Assembly: GCA_019084245.1 (NCBI GenBank)
Contig: JAHRFE010000015.1
Location: 62,001-126,000 of the forward strand
Reading direction: 5' to 3'
Length of the DNA: 64,000 nt
Source of the DNA: Hoeflea sp.
GTDB taxonomy: Bacteria > Pseudomonadota > Alphaproteobacteria > Rhizobiales > Rhizobiaceae
A model generated the notes under the pieces. It was not told the origin of the DNA, did not search any database, and was given only the letters and a program-made list of their open reading frames with translations. A program made the position numbers and the translations under genes. Of this stretch, positions 7,087 through 17,700 are shown piece by piece (the first letter of the stretch is position 1; every line of letters begins with the position of its first letter).

Positions 7087-9081
7087 ATGATCACGGAAAT
7101 CGGCCATTTCGCTGTTGTCCTTGCGCTGGCCACGTCGATTGTCCAGTCATTCGCGCCGCTGATTGGCGCGCATCGCCGTGACGCCGGACTGATGGCGATC
7201 GGCCCGGTGGCCGCTGTCGCGTCGTTGACGCTGGTCGCGATTTCGTTTTCCGCGCTGACCTACGCCTATGTGACCTCGGATTTCTCGGTGCAGAATGTTT
7301 TCGAGAACTCCCATTCCCTGAAGCCGATGCTCTACAAGGTCACCGGCGTCTGGGGCAACCACGAGGGCTCGATGCTGCTGTGGGTGCTGATCCTGACGCT
7401 GTTTTCGGCGCTGGTGGCGCTGTTCGGGCGCAATCTGCCTGACACGCTGAAAGCCAATGTGCTCTCGGTACAGGCCTGGGTCACGGTGGCCTTCCTGCTC
7501 TTCGTGCTGCTCACCTCCAATCCGTTCAACAGGCTTAACCCGGCGCCCGTGGAAGGCAATGACCTCAATCCGATCCTGCAGGACATCGGTCTCGCCATCC
7601 ACCCGCCGCTGCTCTATCTCGGCTATGTCGGATTTTCGATCTCGTTCGCCTTCGCCATCGCCGCGCTGATCGAGGGCCGCATCGATGCCGCCTGGGCGCG
7701 CTGGGTGCGGCCGTGGACGCTGACCGCCTGGGTGTTTCTGACAGCCGGCATCTCGATGGGCAGCTACTGGGCCTATTACGAGCTCGGCTGGGGCGGATGG
7801 TGGTTCTGGGATCCGGTCGAGAATGCCTCCTTCATGCCCTGGCTGGTGGGCACGGCTCTCCTGCACTCGGCGGTGGTGATGGAAAAGCGCGAGGCGCTGA
7901 AGATCTGGACGGTGCTGCTCGCCATCCTGACATTCTCGTTCTCGCTGCTCGGCACCTTTCTCGTCCGCTCAGGCGTTCTCACCTCGGTGCACGCCTTCGC
8001 CACGGATCCGGAGCGCGGCGTGTTCATCCTTGGTATTCTGGTGTTTTTCATTGGCGGCGCGCTGGCGCTGTTCGGCCTGCGTGTCGGGACCCTGAAGGCA
8101 GGCGGCATGTTCGCGCCGATTTCGCGTGAAGGTTCACTGGTGCTCAACAATCTGTTCCTGACCACGGCGGCGGCCACGGTGCTGATTGGCACGCTCTATC
8201 CGCTGCTGCTCGAAGCTGTCACCGGTACCAAAATCTCGGTCGGCGCACCGTTCTTCAACCTCACCTTCGGTCCGCTGATGGTGCCGTTGTTGATGGCGGT
8301 GCCGTTCGGGCCGCTGCTCGCCTGGAAGCGCGGCGATCTGGCGGGCGCTGCGCACCGGCTCTATTTCGCCATCGGCGCGTCTCTGCTTGTCGGTCTTGGC
8401 GTGGTGTTCCTTCAGACCGGCGCTCCGGTTCTGGCCGGGCTGGGCATTGCGCTCGGCATGTTCCTGATCTTCGGCGCGCTCACCGATCTTGCCTTGCGCG
8501 CAGGCATCGGCCGGGTCACTCCAGGGGTCGCCTGGAGCCGCCTGTCCGGCCTGCCGCGGTCGGCCTTCGGCTCGGCGCTGGGGCATATGGGCCTGGGCGT
8601 CACGGTCATCGGCGTAGTCATGGCGAGCATGTTCTCGACTGAAACCGTGGTCGCCATGAAGCCCGGCGACACCGTCACGGCCGGCGGCTATGAATTGCAT
8701 TTCGACGGCATTCGCCCGTATGACGGCCCGAATTATACCTCGCAATCCGGCGAATTCACCGTGTCGCGCGGCGGCGTCGAGGTTGCCACCATCGCTTCGG
8801 CCAAACGATTCTACCAGGCGCGCGGCATGCCCACCACCGAGGCCGGGATCCTGACCTTCGGCGCAAGCCAGCTCTACATCGCGCTCGGCGACCCTGAGTC
8901 CAATGGCGGGCTTGTGGTGCGGATCTGGTGGAAATCCTGGGTCACCTTCATCTGGTACGGCACCGTGCTGATGATGATCGGCGGCGTGCTGTCGCTGTCT
9001 GACCGGCGTCTGCGGATCGGCGCGCCCAACCGGGCCCGCTCCAACAAGCCGGCCCGGAAGCCCGCCGAGGCGTCCGCATGA
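7087..9081 (+). CDS. ccmF: CcmF (CycK), heme lyase subunit
   Basis: A 664-residue polytopic membrane protein with about 14-15 predicted helices. The tryptophan-rich heme-handling WWD motif is [19 protein letters not shown] (around residues 234-252), and conserved histidines lie in the flanking helices (for example [13 protein letters not shown] near 90). It joins heme from CcmE to apocytochrome c together with CcmH and CcmI. The start has a strong Shine-Dalgarno (GGGAGGTGAG, 7070-7079). The stop overlaps ccmH by ATGA. Confidence 0.96.
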   Translation: MITEIGHFAVVLALATSIVQSFAPLIGAHRRDAGLMAIGPVAAVASLTLVAISFSALTYAYVTSDFSVQNVFENSHSLKPMLYKVTGVWGNHEGSMLLWVLILTLFSALVALFGRNLPDTLKANVLSVQAWVTVAFLLFVLLTSNPFNRLNPAPVEGNDLNPILQDIGLAIHPPLLYLGYVGFSISFAFAIAALIEGRIDAAWARWVRPWTLTAWVFLTAGISMGSYWAYYELGWGGWWFWDPVENASFMPWLVGTALLHSAVVMEKREALKIWTVLLAILTFSFSLLGTFLVRSGVLTSVHAFATDPERGVFILGILVFFIGGALALFGLRVGTLKAGGMFAPISREGSLVLNNLFLTTAAATVLIGTLYPLLLEAVTGTKISVGAPFFNLTFGPLMVPLLMAVPFGPLLAWKRGDLAGAAHRLYFAIGASLLVGLGVVFLQTGAPVLAGLGIALGMFLIFGALTDLALRAGIGRVTPGVAWSRLSGLPRSAFGSALGHMGLGVTVIGVVMASMFSTETVVAMKPGDTVTAGGYELHFDGIRPYDGPNYTSQSGEFTVSRGGVEVATIASAKRFYQARGMPTTEAGILTFGASQLYIALGDPESNGGLVVRIWWKSWVTFIWYGTVLMMIGGVLSLSDRRLRIGAPNRARSNKPARKPAEASA

Positions 9082-9569
9082 AAACCCTCCGCCAGATCCT
9101 GACAGCATTTACGCTGATGCTGGCCTTGATGGCTCCGGCGGCGGCCTTCAATCCGGACGAAGTGCTGGATGACCCGGCGCTGGAAGCGCGGGCGCGGTCC
9201 TTGTCGCTCGAGCTCCGGTGCCTCGTGTGCCAGAACCAGTCGATTGACGATTCCAACGCCGAACTCGCCCGCGATCTCAGAGTGCTGGTGCGCGAACGCC
9301 TGGTGGAGGGAGACAGCGACGAGGAAGTGATCAATTATGTCGTCTCGCGCTATGGCGAATTCGTGCTGCTCAAGCCGCGCTTTACCATGCAGACCCTGCT
9401 GCTGTGGGGCGCGCCGGTGGCGATCCTGCTGATCGGCGCCACGGTGATGGTGATGAATGGTCGCAGCCGCAACAGGGCAGCGGCTGCCGCACCCGGCAAT
9501 GACGGCCTCTCCGCAGCCGAGCGAGCCGAGCTCGCGAGACTGTTGAAAGACCGTGAGCAGCATTCCTGA
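9078..9569 (+). CDS. ccmH: CcmH (CycL), thiol oxidoreductase subunit
   Basis: A 163-residue protein with a signal peptide (ending near AAAF), a three-helix periplasmic domain with the conserved [11 protein letters not shown] motif (C48, C51), and a C-terminal TM (about 104-124, [19 protein letters not shown]). The CxxC pair reduces or presents the heme-binding cysteines of apocytochrome c to CcmF. It is the last gene of the ccm run, with a 38-base gap before the next gene. The C-terminal tail after the TM is short and Ala/Arg-rich. Confidence 0.95.
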   Translation: MKTLRQILTAFTLMLALMAPAAAFNPDEVLDDPALEARARSLSLELRCLVCQNQSIDDSNAELARDLRVLVRERLVEGDSDEEVINYVVSRYGEFVLLKPRFTMQTLLLWGAPVAILLIGATVMVMNGRSRNRAAAAAPGNDGLSAAERAELARLLKDREQHS

Positions 9570-9607
9570 TAGGACTGGTCCTGACGTTTTAACGGAAGGA
9601 GCAGGAC

Positions 9608-10837
9608 ATGGCAGCCCATACGATCAAGGCGGAATTTGTAGGCCATTCCGGGGCGACCCTGGCCGCGAGGCTCGACATGCCAGCGGGTGCGACCCGGGCC
9701 TGGGCTCTGTTTGCCCATTGCTTCACGTGCTCCAAGGATACGCTCGCGGCCCGGCGGATCTCGGGGGAGCTGGCGCGCGCCGGCATTGCCGTGATGCGGT
9801 TTGATTTCACCGGTCTCGGCTCAAGCGACGGCGACTTCGCCTCGACAAATTTCTCCTCCAATATCGAAGATCTACGCGCGGCAGCCGAGTGGCTGGCGGA
9901 GCATCATGATGCGCCGGAAATTCTGGTCGGGCACTCGCTCGGCGGCGCCGCGGTGCTGGCGATCGCCGGCGAGCTTGCCTCGGTCAGGGCGGTCGTCACG
10001 ATCGGCGCGCCCGCGGAAGCGAGCCATGTCATTCACAATTTCGGCGGCCATGTCGACGAGATCAAGGCCGAGGGCGAGGCCGAGGTCAGTCTCGGCGGAC
10101 GCCCCTTCACCATACAGCGCCAGTTTGTCGAGGACCTCAACTCAACCACCCTTTCTGGCCAGATCGAAGGCATGAAAAAGCCGCTTCTGGTGCTGCACGC
10201 GCCGCGCGATGAGGTGGTGGGCATCGACAATGCCAGTGCGATTTTCACCGCCGCCAAGCACCCCAAGAGCTTCGTCTCGCTCGATGACGCCGATCATCTG
10301 CTGAGCAGCGAGGCCGACGCCAATTATGTCGCCGGCATTATCGCCTCCTGGGCGTCGCGCTATCTGCCCGCCGATTTGGCCCGCAAGGAGGATGAGCCGG
10401 TGGAAGACGTGGTGGTCGCCGAAACCGGGCAGGGCAGGTTCCAGGTTGCCGTGCAGGCCGGGCCTCACCGGTTCCTGGCCGATGAACCGGCGGATGTCGG
10501 CGGGTCGGACACCGGGCCGTCACCCTATGATCTGATCTCCGCTGCACTCGGCGCCTGCACCGCCATGACCCTGCGGATGTATGCGCGGCACAAGAAGATC
10601 GAACTGGGTCTGGTGACGGTCATGGTCCGGCACAACAAGGTTCATGCCAAGGACTGCCTTGACTGCACCGACGACGAACGGTCGGGTGGCGGCAAGATCG
10701 ACCGCTTCGAGCGGGTGATTTCCATCGATGGCGGCGCGCCGGAGGACCTGGCGGACAAGATCGCCGAGATCGCCGGAAAATGCCCGGTTCACCGCACGCT
10801 TGAGCACACGGCCAAGGTGATCACGAGCGTCGAGTGA
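9608..10837 (+). CDS. bifunctional alpha/beta hydrolase - OsmC-family fusion protein
   Basis: A 409-residue fusion. Residues 1 to about 255 are an alpha/beta hydrolase: CFTCSKD near the oxyanion region, the nucleophile elbow GHSLGG (S110), and late Asp/His in LHAPRDEVVGIDNA and LDDADHLL. Residues about 270-405 are an OsmC/Ohr-type domain with the two expected cysteines in LGACTAMTLRMYA and KCPVHRTLE; OsmC proteins use them to reduce organic hydroperoxides. The fusion is a recurrent architecture in Alphaproteobacteria and would couple ester hydrolysis to peroxide removal, though its substrate is not known to me. It has a good ribosome site (GGAAGGAGCAGG) and its own transcription context. Confidence 0.85.
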   Translation: MAAHTIKAEFVGHSGATLAARLDMPAGATRAWALFAHCFTCSKDTLAARRISGELARAGIAVMRFDFTGLGSSDGDFASTNFSSNIEDLRAAAEWLAEHHDAPEILVGHSLGGAAVLAIAGELASVRAVVTIGAPAEASHVIHNFGGHVDEIKAEGEAEVSLGGRPFTIQRQFVEDLNSTTLSGQIEGMKKPLLVLHAPRDEVVGIDNASAIFTAAKHPKSFVSLDDADHLLSSEADANYVAGIIASWASRYLPADLARKEDEPVEDVVVAETGQGRFQVAVQAGPHRFLADEPADVGGSDTGPSPYDLISAALGACTAMTLRMYARHKKIELGLVTVMVRHNKVHAKDCLDCTDDERSGGGKIDRFERVISIDGGAPEDLADKIAEIAGKCPVHRTLEHTAKVITSVE

Positions 10838-10905
10838 AACGACAAAGTGCCAATTGCGGCAAGGGCATGACGGCCAACATTACAAAGGTTTAATGAACTG
10901 GAAAG

Positions 10906-10931
10906 CTTGCAGTAAGCGCGAACGCCCTATG
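10906..10931 (+). promoter_or_regulatory. possible RpoH-type promoter of degP
   Basis: CTTGCAG (10906-10912) and CCCTATG (10925-10931) are separated by 12 bases, similar to the CTTGAAA / CCCCATNT heat-shock consensus. They lie 53 bases before the degP ATG. Heat-shock control of DegP homologues is common. Confidence 0.35.
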
Positions 10932-10984
10932 TGTAGCCTCAAGAGCCGATCAACGGCTTTGCTGACAAAAGATGAGGTAGATAC

Positions 10985-12550
10985 ATGTCGAACACGCCCC
11001 GCAAGCTTTCCAAAGGTTTCCTGTCCACCACCGCGATTGCCGGCCTCGCCGCCGCGATGCTCGCCACCGGTGTTCCTGCTCCGATTTCCAATGCCTTTGC
11101 CGATGCCGTGCGCGTGGAAGCGCCGCAGGCTCCGAGTTTTGCCGATGTGGTTGAAGCGGTGTCGCCCGCTGTCGTGTCCGTTCGCGTTCAGGCCGAAACC
11201 AAGCCGGTGTCCAATGACGGGCCTTTCAGCTTCGACTTCAATGGTCGCGGCTTTGAAGACCTGCCCGACGACCATCCGATGAAGCGCTTCTTCGATCAGT
11301 TCGGCCGCGGATTCGGCGAGCAGCCGGGCCGGGAAGACCGCCGGGCGGAACGCGATCGTCGCGGTCCGGGCATGCAGGGCCGGCCAGGCCAGGTTCGCCC
11401 GGTGAGCCAGGGCTCGGGCTTCTTCATTTCCGAGGATGGCATGCTGGTCACCAACAACCATGTGATTGGAGAGGGTTCTACCTTTACCGTGATCATGGAT
11501 GACGGCACCGAGCTTGACGCCAAGCTGGTCGGCCGCGACAGCCGCACCGATCTGGCCGTGCTGAAGGTCGAGGAAGAGCGCAAGTTCACCTATGTCGACT
11601 TCGCCGATGATTCCAAGATCCGTATCGGGGATTGGGTGGTGGCCGTCGGCAATCCGTTCGGCCTGGGCGGCTCCGTGACCGCAGGCATTATCTCGGCCCG
11701 CGGCCGTGACATCGGCGCCGGTCCCTACGATGATTTCATCCAGGTGGATGCGGCCGTCAACCGCGGCAATTCGGGCGGCCCGACCTTCAACCTCAATGGT
11801 GAAGTGATCGGCATCAACACCGCCATCTTCTCGCCATCGGGCGGCAATGTCGGCATTGCCTTCGCCATTCCGGCAAGCACGGCCCGCTCCGTCATCAATG
11901 ACCTGATCGAAAGCGGTTCGGTCGAGCGCGGCTGGCTTGGTGTGCAGATCCAGCCGGTCACTGCTGATATCGCCGAGTCGCTCGGCCTTGCCGGTTCGGA
12001 TGGCGCACTTGTCGCCGAGCCCCAAGAGGGCACGCCTGCCGAGAAGGCCGGCATCAAGGCCGGTGACGTGGTCACCGCCGTCGATGGCGACACGGTCAAG
12101 GGACCGCGTGAACTGGCCAAGATGATTGCCGCTATGGATCCGGGCCAGACCGTGGACATCACGATTTGGCGGAACGGCAAGAGCGAGACACTGAAGGTCG
12201 AACTGGGTTCGCTGCCGACCGACATGGCGGCGGTAACGCCCGATGAGGACAGCGCGCCCTCGGCTCCCCAGGCTGAAGCAACGCTTGATACGTTCGGTTT
12301 GACAGTGGTGCCCGCCGAAACCGGAACTGGCCTGGTCATCACCTCGGTTGAACCCGACAGCGCCGCTGAAGAGCGCGGCCTGCGTGCCGGCGATGTCATC
12401 ATCGCCGTCAACAACCAGGAGGTCACCAGCTCGTCCGATGTGGTGAGCATCATCGACGCCGCCGCCAAGGACGGCCGCAAGGCTGCCCTGTTCCAGGTCG
12501 AAAACGAGAACCGGTCGCGCTTCGTCGCCCTGCCGATCGACCAGGGCTGA
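10985..12550 (+). CDS. degP: DegP/HtrA-type periplasmic serine protease (Do family)
   Basis: A 521-residue exported protease. A signal-peptide-like N-terminus (about 1-38, ending AFADA) precedes a trypsin-like domain with the triad H159 (TNNHVIG), D189 (SRTDLAVLKV) and S263 (GNSGGP). Two PDZ domains follow (about 310-400 and 430-515, each with a G-x-x-x-G-D-V-I pattern). A long Arg/Asp/Gly-rich loop (about 95-140) lies before the protease core. It degrades or refolds misfolded envelope proteins. A strong terminator follows (12605-12643). It lies upstream of a two-component pair, the order remembered for degP1 in Sinorhizobium. Confidence 0.93.
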   Translation: MSNTPRKLSKGFLSTTAIAGLAAAMLATGVPAPISNAFADAVRVEAPQAPSFADVVEAVSPAVVSVRVQAETKPVSNDGPFSFDFNGRGFEDLPDDHPMKRFFDQFGRGFGEQPGREDRRAERDRRGPGMQGRPGQVRPVSQGSGFFISEDGMLVTNNHVIGEGSTFTVIMDDGTELDAKLVGRDSRTDLAVLKVEEERKFTYVDFADDSKIRIGDWVVAVGNPFGLGGSVTAGIISARGRDIGAGPYDDFIQVDAAVNRGNSGGPTFNLNGEVIGINTAIFSPSGGNVGIAFAIPASTARSVINDLIESGSVERGWLGVQIQPVTADIAESLGLAGSDGALVAEPQEGTPAEKAGIKAGDVVTAVDGDTVKGPRELAKMIAAMDPGQTVDITIWRNGKSETLKVELGSLPTDMAAVTPDEDSAPSAPQAEATLDTFGLTVVPAETGTGLVITSVEPDSAAEERGLRAGDVIIAVNNQEVTSSSDVVSIIDAAAKDGRKAALFQVENENRSRFVALPIDQG

Positions 12551-12604
12551 GCTTTAGCCCAACCGAATACGTCCGGCGGCATGCCAGTCATGCCCCGGAT
12601 GTTC

Positions 12605-12643
12605 AAACGCGGCGGGCTGTCCCCCTTGTCCCGCCGCGTTTTT
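12605..12643 (+). terminator. rho-independent terminator after degP
   Basis: A 12-bp stem (AAACGCGGCGGG at 12605-12616 with CCCGCCGCGTTT at 12630-12641), a 13-base loop and a run of five T (12639-12643). Confidence 0.9.
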
Positions 12644-12697
12644 GTATCCAGCTTTCGAGCGATTTCATTCGGGCCGAAAGCGCTCTAGGGTAATTCC

Positions 12698-13375
12698 ATG
12701 AAGATTCTCATCATCGAAGACGATCTGGAGACTGCGGCCTATCTGTCCAAGGCCTTTCGCGAGGCTGGGATCACCGTTGATCACGCCAGCGACGGCGATT
12801 CGGGCTATTTCCTTGCCTCCGAGAACAGCTATGACGCGCTGGTGGTCGACCGCATGCTGCCCAAGCGCGACGGCCTGTCTATCATAGCCGAATTGCGCGG
12901 CAACGGCGATGACACGCCGGCGCTGATCCTGTCGGCGCTAGGCCAGGTCGACGACCGGGTGACCGGCCTGCGCGCCGGCGGCGACGATTATCTGACCAAA
13001 CCCTATGCGTTTTCCGAACTTTTGGCACGGATCGAGATCTTGGGTCGCCGCAAGGGCGGGCGCGACCAGGAAACCACCTACCGGGTGGGCGACCTGGAGC
13101 TTGACCGCCTGAGCCACGAGGTACGCCGCGCCGGACAGCCGATCCCGCTTCAGCCGCGAGAATACCGCCTCCTGGAATATCTGATGAAGAACGCCGGTCA
13201 GGTTGTGACCCGAACCATGCTGCTTGAGCATGTCTGGGATTATCATTTCGATCCGCAGACCAATGTCATCGACGTGCACATTTCCCGATTGAGATCAAAG
13301 ATCGAGAAGGATTTCGGCGAACCTCTGCTGCGCACCGTGCGCGGCGCCGGCTACATGATGAAAGCCGGAGGATAA
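12698..13375 (+). CDS. OmpR-family response regulator
   Basis: A 225-residue regulator. The receiver (1-115) has E7-D8-D9, the phospho-acceptor D51 (VVDRMLPKRDG) and K100 (YLTKPY). The winged-helix domain (about 127-222) ends HISRLRSKIEKDFGEPLLRTVRGAGYMM. It lies six bases before a cognate sensor kinase and downstream of the degP terminator, so it starts a new transcription unit. The stimulus is not evident. The same degP-regulator-kinase-glnE order occurs in S. meliloti as I recall it. Confidence 0.9.
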   Translation: MKILIIEDDLETAAYLSKAFREAGITVDHASDGDSGYFLASENSYDALVVDRMLPKRDGLSIIAELRGNGDDTPALILSALGQVDDRVTGLRAGGDDYLTKPYAFSELLARIEILGRRKGGRDQETTYRVGDLELDRLSHEVRRAGQPIPLQPREYRLLEYLMKNAGQVVTRTMLLEHVWDYHFDPQTNVIDVHISRLRSKIEKDFGEPLLRTVRGAGYMMKAGG

Positions 13376-13381
13376 CCGGCC

Positions 13382-14785
13382 ATGTCCCGGCTGCGCGCCA
13401 TGCTTTCGACGACGGCCGTTCGGCTGTCTGCGCTGTATCTCGGTCTGTTCGCGCTCTGCGCCATCGCCCTGGTTTTCTACGTCACCGCCATATCCGAGGG
13501 GATGCAGCGTGACCGCACCCAGAATGCCATCGCCGACGAACTGCGCGTCGTTGCCACCGCCTATCGCCGCAGCGGCGTGGCTGGGCTTGTCAGGGTCATC
13601 GAGCGGCGTTCGCGCCAGCCCGGCGCAAATCTCTACGCCATTGCCATGCCGACCGGAGATCTGATTGCCGGCAACATTGCCGCGCTGCAGCCTGGAGTTC
13701 TGGACCAGGAGGGATGGACCACATTGCCGTTCCGCTACCAGCGCAATGGCGACACGGCCGATGAACAGCACCGCGCGCTCGCCCAGGTGGTGTTCCTGCC
13801 CAATGGAATGCGGCTGATGGTGGGCCGGGATATCGGCGAACGCGAACAGGTGCGCGGCCTTGTGCGCCAGGCGCTGGTGATTGCGCTGGCGATCATGTTT
13901 GCGGGCGCCCTGGCGATCTGGTTCTTTGTCGGCCGCAGGGCGCTCAAGCGCATCGATCACATGTCGGAAGCCAGCAAGAAGATCCTCGCCGGCGACCTTG
14001 CGCAACGCCTGCCGGTCAATGGATCGGGCGATGAATTCGACCGGCTGAGCCTGTCACTCAATGCCATGCTGGGCCGGATCGAGCGCTTGAACGAAGGCCT
14101 GAGACAGGTGTCCGACAACATCGCCCACGATCTCAAGACGCCGCTGACCCGGCTCAGGAACCGCGCGGAAGCGGCGCTTGCAGGCGACGGCGGGGGCGAT
14201 TCCCACCGGGAAGCGCTCGAACAGATGATTGCCGACAGCGACCAGTTGATCCGCACCTTCAACGCGCTGTTGATGATCAGCCGGGTGGAATCCGGCTCAT
14301 CGACGGCGCAGATGAGCGATGTCGACCTGTCGGGCCTGGCGTCCGACGCCGCCGAACTCTACGAGCCTCTGGCCGAGGAACAGGGCATCAGGCTCACCGC
14401 GCGGATCGAGCCTGGCGTCACCATACGCGGCAACCGCGAACTTCTAGCCCAGGCGCTGTCGAACCTGATCGACAACGCCGTCAAATACGCCGATGGCGGT
14501 GAGACGCCAGAGATTGCCGTGACGCTGACGCGGGAGCGCGGCGAGGTGAGGCTGGCCGTGACCGACAACGGCCCGGGTATCCCCCCCGACAGGCGCGAGG
14601 ATGTGGTCAAGCGCTTTGTCCGGCTCGACGAAAGCCGTTCAAAACCCGGCACCGGGCTTGGATTGAGCCTTGTACAGGCCGTGGCGGCGCTGCATGGTGG
14701 CACACTGCAGCTCCATGACGCATCGCCAGAGGATCGGGACAATCCCGGCCTCGCCGTGATCATGGTGCTGCCGGGGGAGAAATGA
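13382..14785 (+). CDS. sensor histidine kinase, partner of the preceding regulator
   Basis: A 467-residue kinase. TM1 about 12-33, a periplasmic loop about 34-160 containing PGANLYAIAMPTGDLIAGN, TM2 about 162-182, a HAMP domain (about 183-236), H-box with H249 (SDNIAHDLKTPLTRLRNR), N-box SNLIDNAVKYA, DNGPGIP and G-box KPGTGLGLSLV. It is organised like EnvZ/QseC-type enzymes. The ATGA overlap with glnE (14782) is unexpected for a signalling gene and suggests co-translation with nitrogen control. The ligand is unknown. Confidence 0.9.
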   Translation: MSRLRAMLSTTAVRLSALYLGLFALCAIALVFYVTAISEGMQRDRTQNAIADELRVVATAYRRSGVAGLVRVIERRSRQPGANLYAIAMPTGDLIAGNIAALQPGVLDQEGWTTLPFRYQRNGDTADEQHRALAQVVFLPNGMRLMVGRDIGEREQVRGLVRQALVIALAIMFAGALAIWFFVGRRALKRIDHMSEASKKILAGDLAQRLPVNGSGDEFDRLSLSLNAMLGRIERLNEGLRQVSDNIAHDLKTPLTRLRNRAEAALAGDGGGDSHREALEQMIADSDQLIRTFNALLMISRVESGSSTAQMSDVDLSGLASDAAELYEPLAEEQGIRLTARIEPGVTIRGNRELLAQALSNLIDNAVKYADGGETPEIAVTLTRERGEVRLAVTDNGPGIPPDRREDVVKRFVRLDESRSKPGTGLGLSLVQAVAALHGGTLQLHDASPEDRDNPGLAVIMVLPGEK

Positions 14786-17700
14786 ACGACACACCAGGCC
14801 CTGGAACGCTTGCCGATTTGAAAGCTTGTCCGATCCGCGCGCCGTCGGCCGCCGCTGCAAAGTCGGTCGCTGCCGACCTCAAGCCGCTTGCCCAGGATCA
14901 TCCCGAAATCGCTGCTGTGCTTGGCTGCGACAGTCCGGCGCGCGAGTTCCTGCTCGCCGCGCTGGCCCTGTCGCCATTCCTGCGCGAGACCGTGATGGCC
15001 GATCCAAGGTCGCTGGCGCTTGCGCTGTCGCGGCCCTGCGCGCAAGTCCTGGCGCATACCATAACGGCTGCCCGCGACTGCTGGCGCGGCGCCGACGGGA
15101 CACTTACGAGCGAAGCGGACCTGATGCAGGGGCTGCGCCGGGCCAAGCGGCGTGTTTCGCTGACGCTGGCTCTCAATGACCTTTCCCGCCAGATCGATGC
15201 GCGCCACACCACGGTGGGCCTGAGCGACCTCGCCGATGCGACGCTCGGGGCAGCCTTCGATCATCTGCTGCGCGCCGGCCATGATGCGGGCAAGCTCACG
15301 CTGCCCGATCCGGACAATCCCTGCGACAAGTCCGGCCTGATCGTGCTCGGCATGGGCAAGCACGGCGCGCGCGAGCTCAACTATTCCTCCGACATCGATA
15401 TCGTGGTGTTTTTCGATCCCGAGGCCGGCATCGTCAAGGACAGCGACGAGGCGACCGATGTGTTTGCCCGCATGGTTCGGCGGCTGGTGCGGATCATGCA
15501 GGAGCGCACCGGCGACGGCTATGTGTTCCGCACCGATCTGCGCCTGAGGCCCGATCCGGGTTCGACGCCACTGGCGTTTCCGCTCGATGCCGCGATGAAC
15601 TACTACGAGAGCCGGGGGCAGAACTGGGAGCGGGCGGCCTTCATCAAGGCGCGTCCGGTGGCGGGCGATCTCGATGCCGGCGAGCGGTTCCTCAAGGAAC
15701 TGGTGCCTTTCGTCTTCCGCAAATATCTCGATTTTGCCGCCATTTCCGACATTCATTCGATCAAACGGCAGATCCACGCCCATCGCGGCTTTGGCGACAT
15801 CGCGGTCAAGGGCCACAATGTCAAGCTCGGCCGCGGCGGCATCCGTGAGATCGAGTTCTTCGTCCAGACCCAGCAGCTGATCGCCGGAGGACGCATGCCG
15901 CGGCTGAGGATGCGCCGGACCGACGAGATGCTGGTGGCGCTGGCGCGCGCCCGCTGGATCGATCCGGCGACCGCCCGGACGCTGGCTGAAAGCTACTGGT
16001 ATCTGCGCGATGTCGAGCACCGCATCCAGATGGTGCGCGACGAGCAGAGCCACACGCTGCCCGAAAGCGAGGCCGAGCTCGCCCGCGTCGCGCTGATGAT
16101 GGGCGAGGCAAGCACGGCAAGCTTCGGCAAGGCCTATGTCGCGGTTCTCACCAAGGTGGAGCAGTGCTACGCCGAGCTGTTCGAGAAGGAGGCGGGGCTT
16201 TCCGGCGGCATGGGCAATCTGGTGTTTACCGGCGAGGATGACGACCCCGGTACGCTCAAGACGCTGGCCGAACTCGGTTTCGAGCGTCCGGCCGATATCT
16301 CGCGCATCATCCGCACCTGGCATTACGGCCGCTACCGCGCCACCCAGTCGGTGGAAGCGCGCGAGCGGCTGACGGAACTCACGCCGGAACTGCTTCGGGT
16401 GTTCGGCGCCACCAAGCGCGCCGACGAGGCGCTGATCCGGTTCGATGCGTTTATTTCCGGACTGCCCGCGGGCATCCAGCTGTTTTCGCTGATCGGCACC
16501 AATCCCGGCCTGTTGTCGCTGATGGTGACGATCATGGCCTCGGCGCCGCGGCTGGCCGAGATCATTGCCCGCAAACCGCATGTGTTTGACGGCATGCTCG
16601 ATCCCGGGCTGATGGCGGAGCTGCCGACGCGCGATTATCTCGCCGAGCGGCTGCAGGGGTTTCTCGAGGGCGCGCGCGCCTATGAGGAAATCCTCGACCG
16701 GCTCAGGATCGTGGCGCTGGAGCAGAAATTCCTGATCGGTGTGCGTCTGCTCACCGGCGCGATTTCGCCCGAGCGCGCCGCGCGCAGCTTCTCCCATCTG
16801 GCTGATCTGATCATCGGCGCGGCCCTCGAGGCTGTGCGCGAAGGCATGGAGGAGGCCCATGGCACGGTGCCGGGCGGACGGGCGGCGGTCATCGGCATGG
16901 GCAAGCTCGGCAGCTACGAGCTGACGGCGGGCTCCGACATCGACATCATCCTGCTCTATGATCATGACCCGGACGCCGAGGAGTCGGACGGGCCGAAGCC
17001 GCTCGATCCTGTGCGCTATTACACCCGCATGACCCAGAGGCTGGTGGCGGCCCTCTCTGCGCCCACCGCCGAGGGCATTCTCTATGAGGTCGATCTGCGA
17101 CTGAGGCCCTCGGGCAACAAGGGGCCGGTTGCGACCTCGATCCGGGCGTTTTCCAAGTACCAGAGCGAAGAGGCCTGGACCTGGGAACACATGGCGCTGA
17201 CCCGCGCCCGCGTGGTGGCGGGGGAGGACAGCCTGCGCGAGGAAGCCCGCACGCTGATCGACGAGGTGCTGGCAAAGCCCCGCGACGAGGCCAGGCTGCT
17301 TGAAGATCTCGTCGAGATGCGTGGCCTGATCGAACAGGAAAAGCCGCCGCGCGACATCTGGGACGTCAAGCTGATCCCCGGCGGTCTGATCGACATCGAA
17401 TTCATCGCCCAGTATCTCTCGCTCAAGGCCCGCGCCGGCGGCTGGCTACCGGCGCGGGAGGATGACGAGGCTGCAGGCCTGCTCGCCGGACCCGAAGCCG
17501 CCCCGGCTCAGCCAAAGCCCGTCTACGGTGAATGCACCAGCACCGACGCCACGCTGAAGATCCTCGGCCCCGGCGAACTGGGCGAAGAGGTGACCGAGGA
17601 ACTGCGCCGTGCGCTGGCGCTGTGGAGTGGCCATGCCCAGGTCGTTCGGCTCTGCACGGAAGGCGGGTTTGATCCCAAGCAAGCCCCTGCAGGCCTCATC

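Noticed and set aside
14359..17190. 943-residue minus-strand open frame opposite glnE
   Set aside because: It lies entirely antisense to a well-supported GlnE with both nucleotidyltransferase motifs; its Arg/Gly/His-rich composition is typical of high-GC shadow frames.
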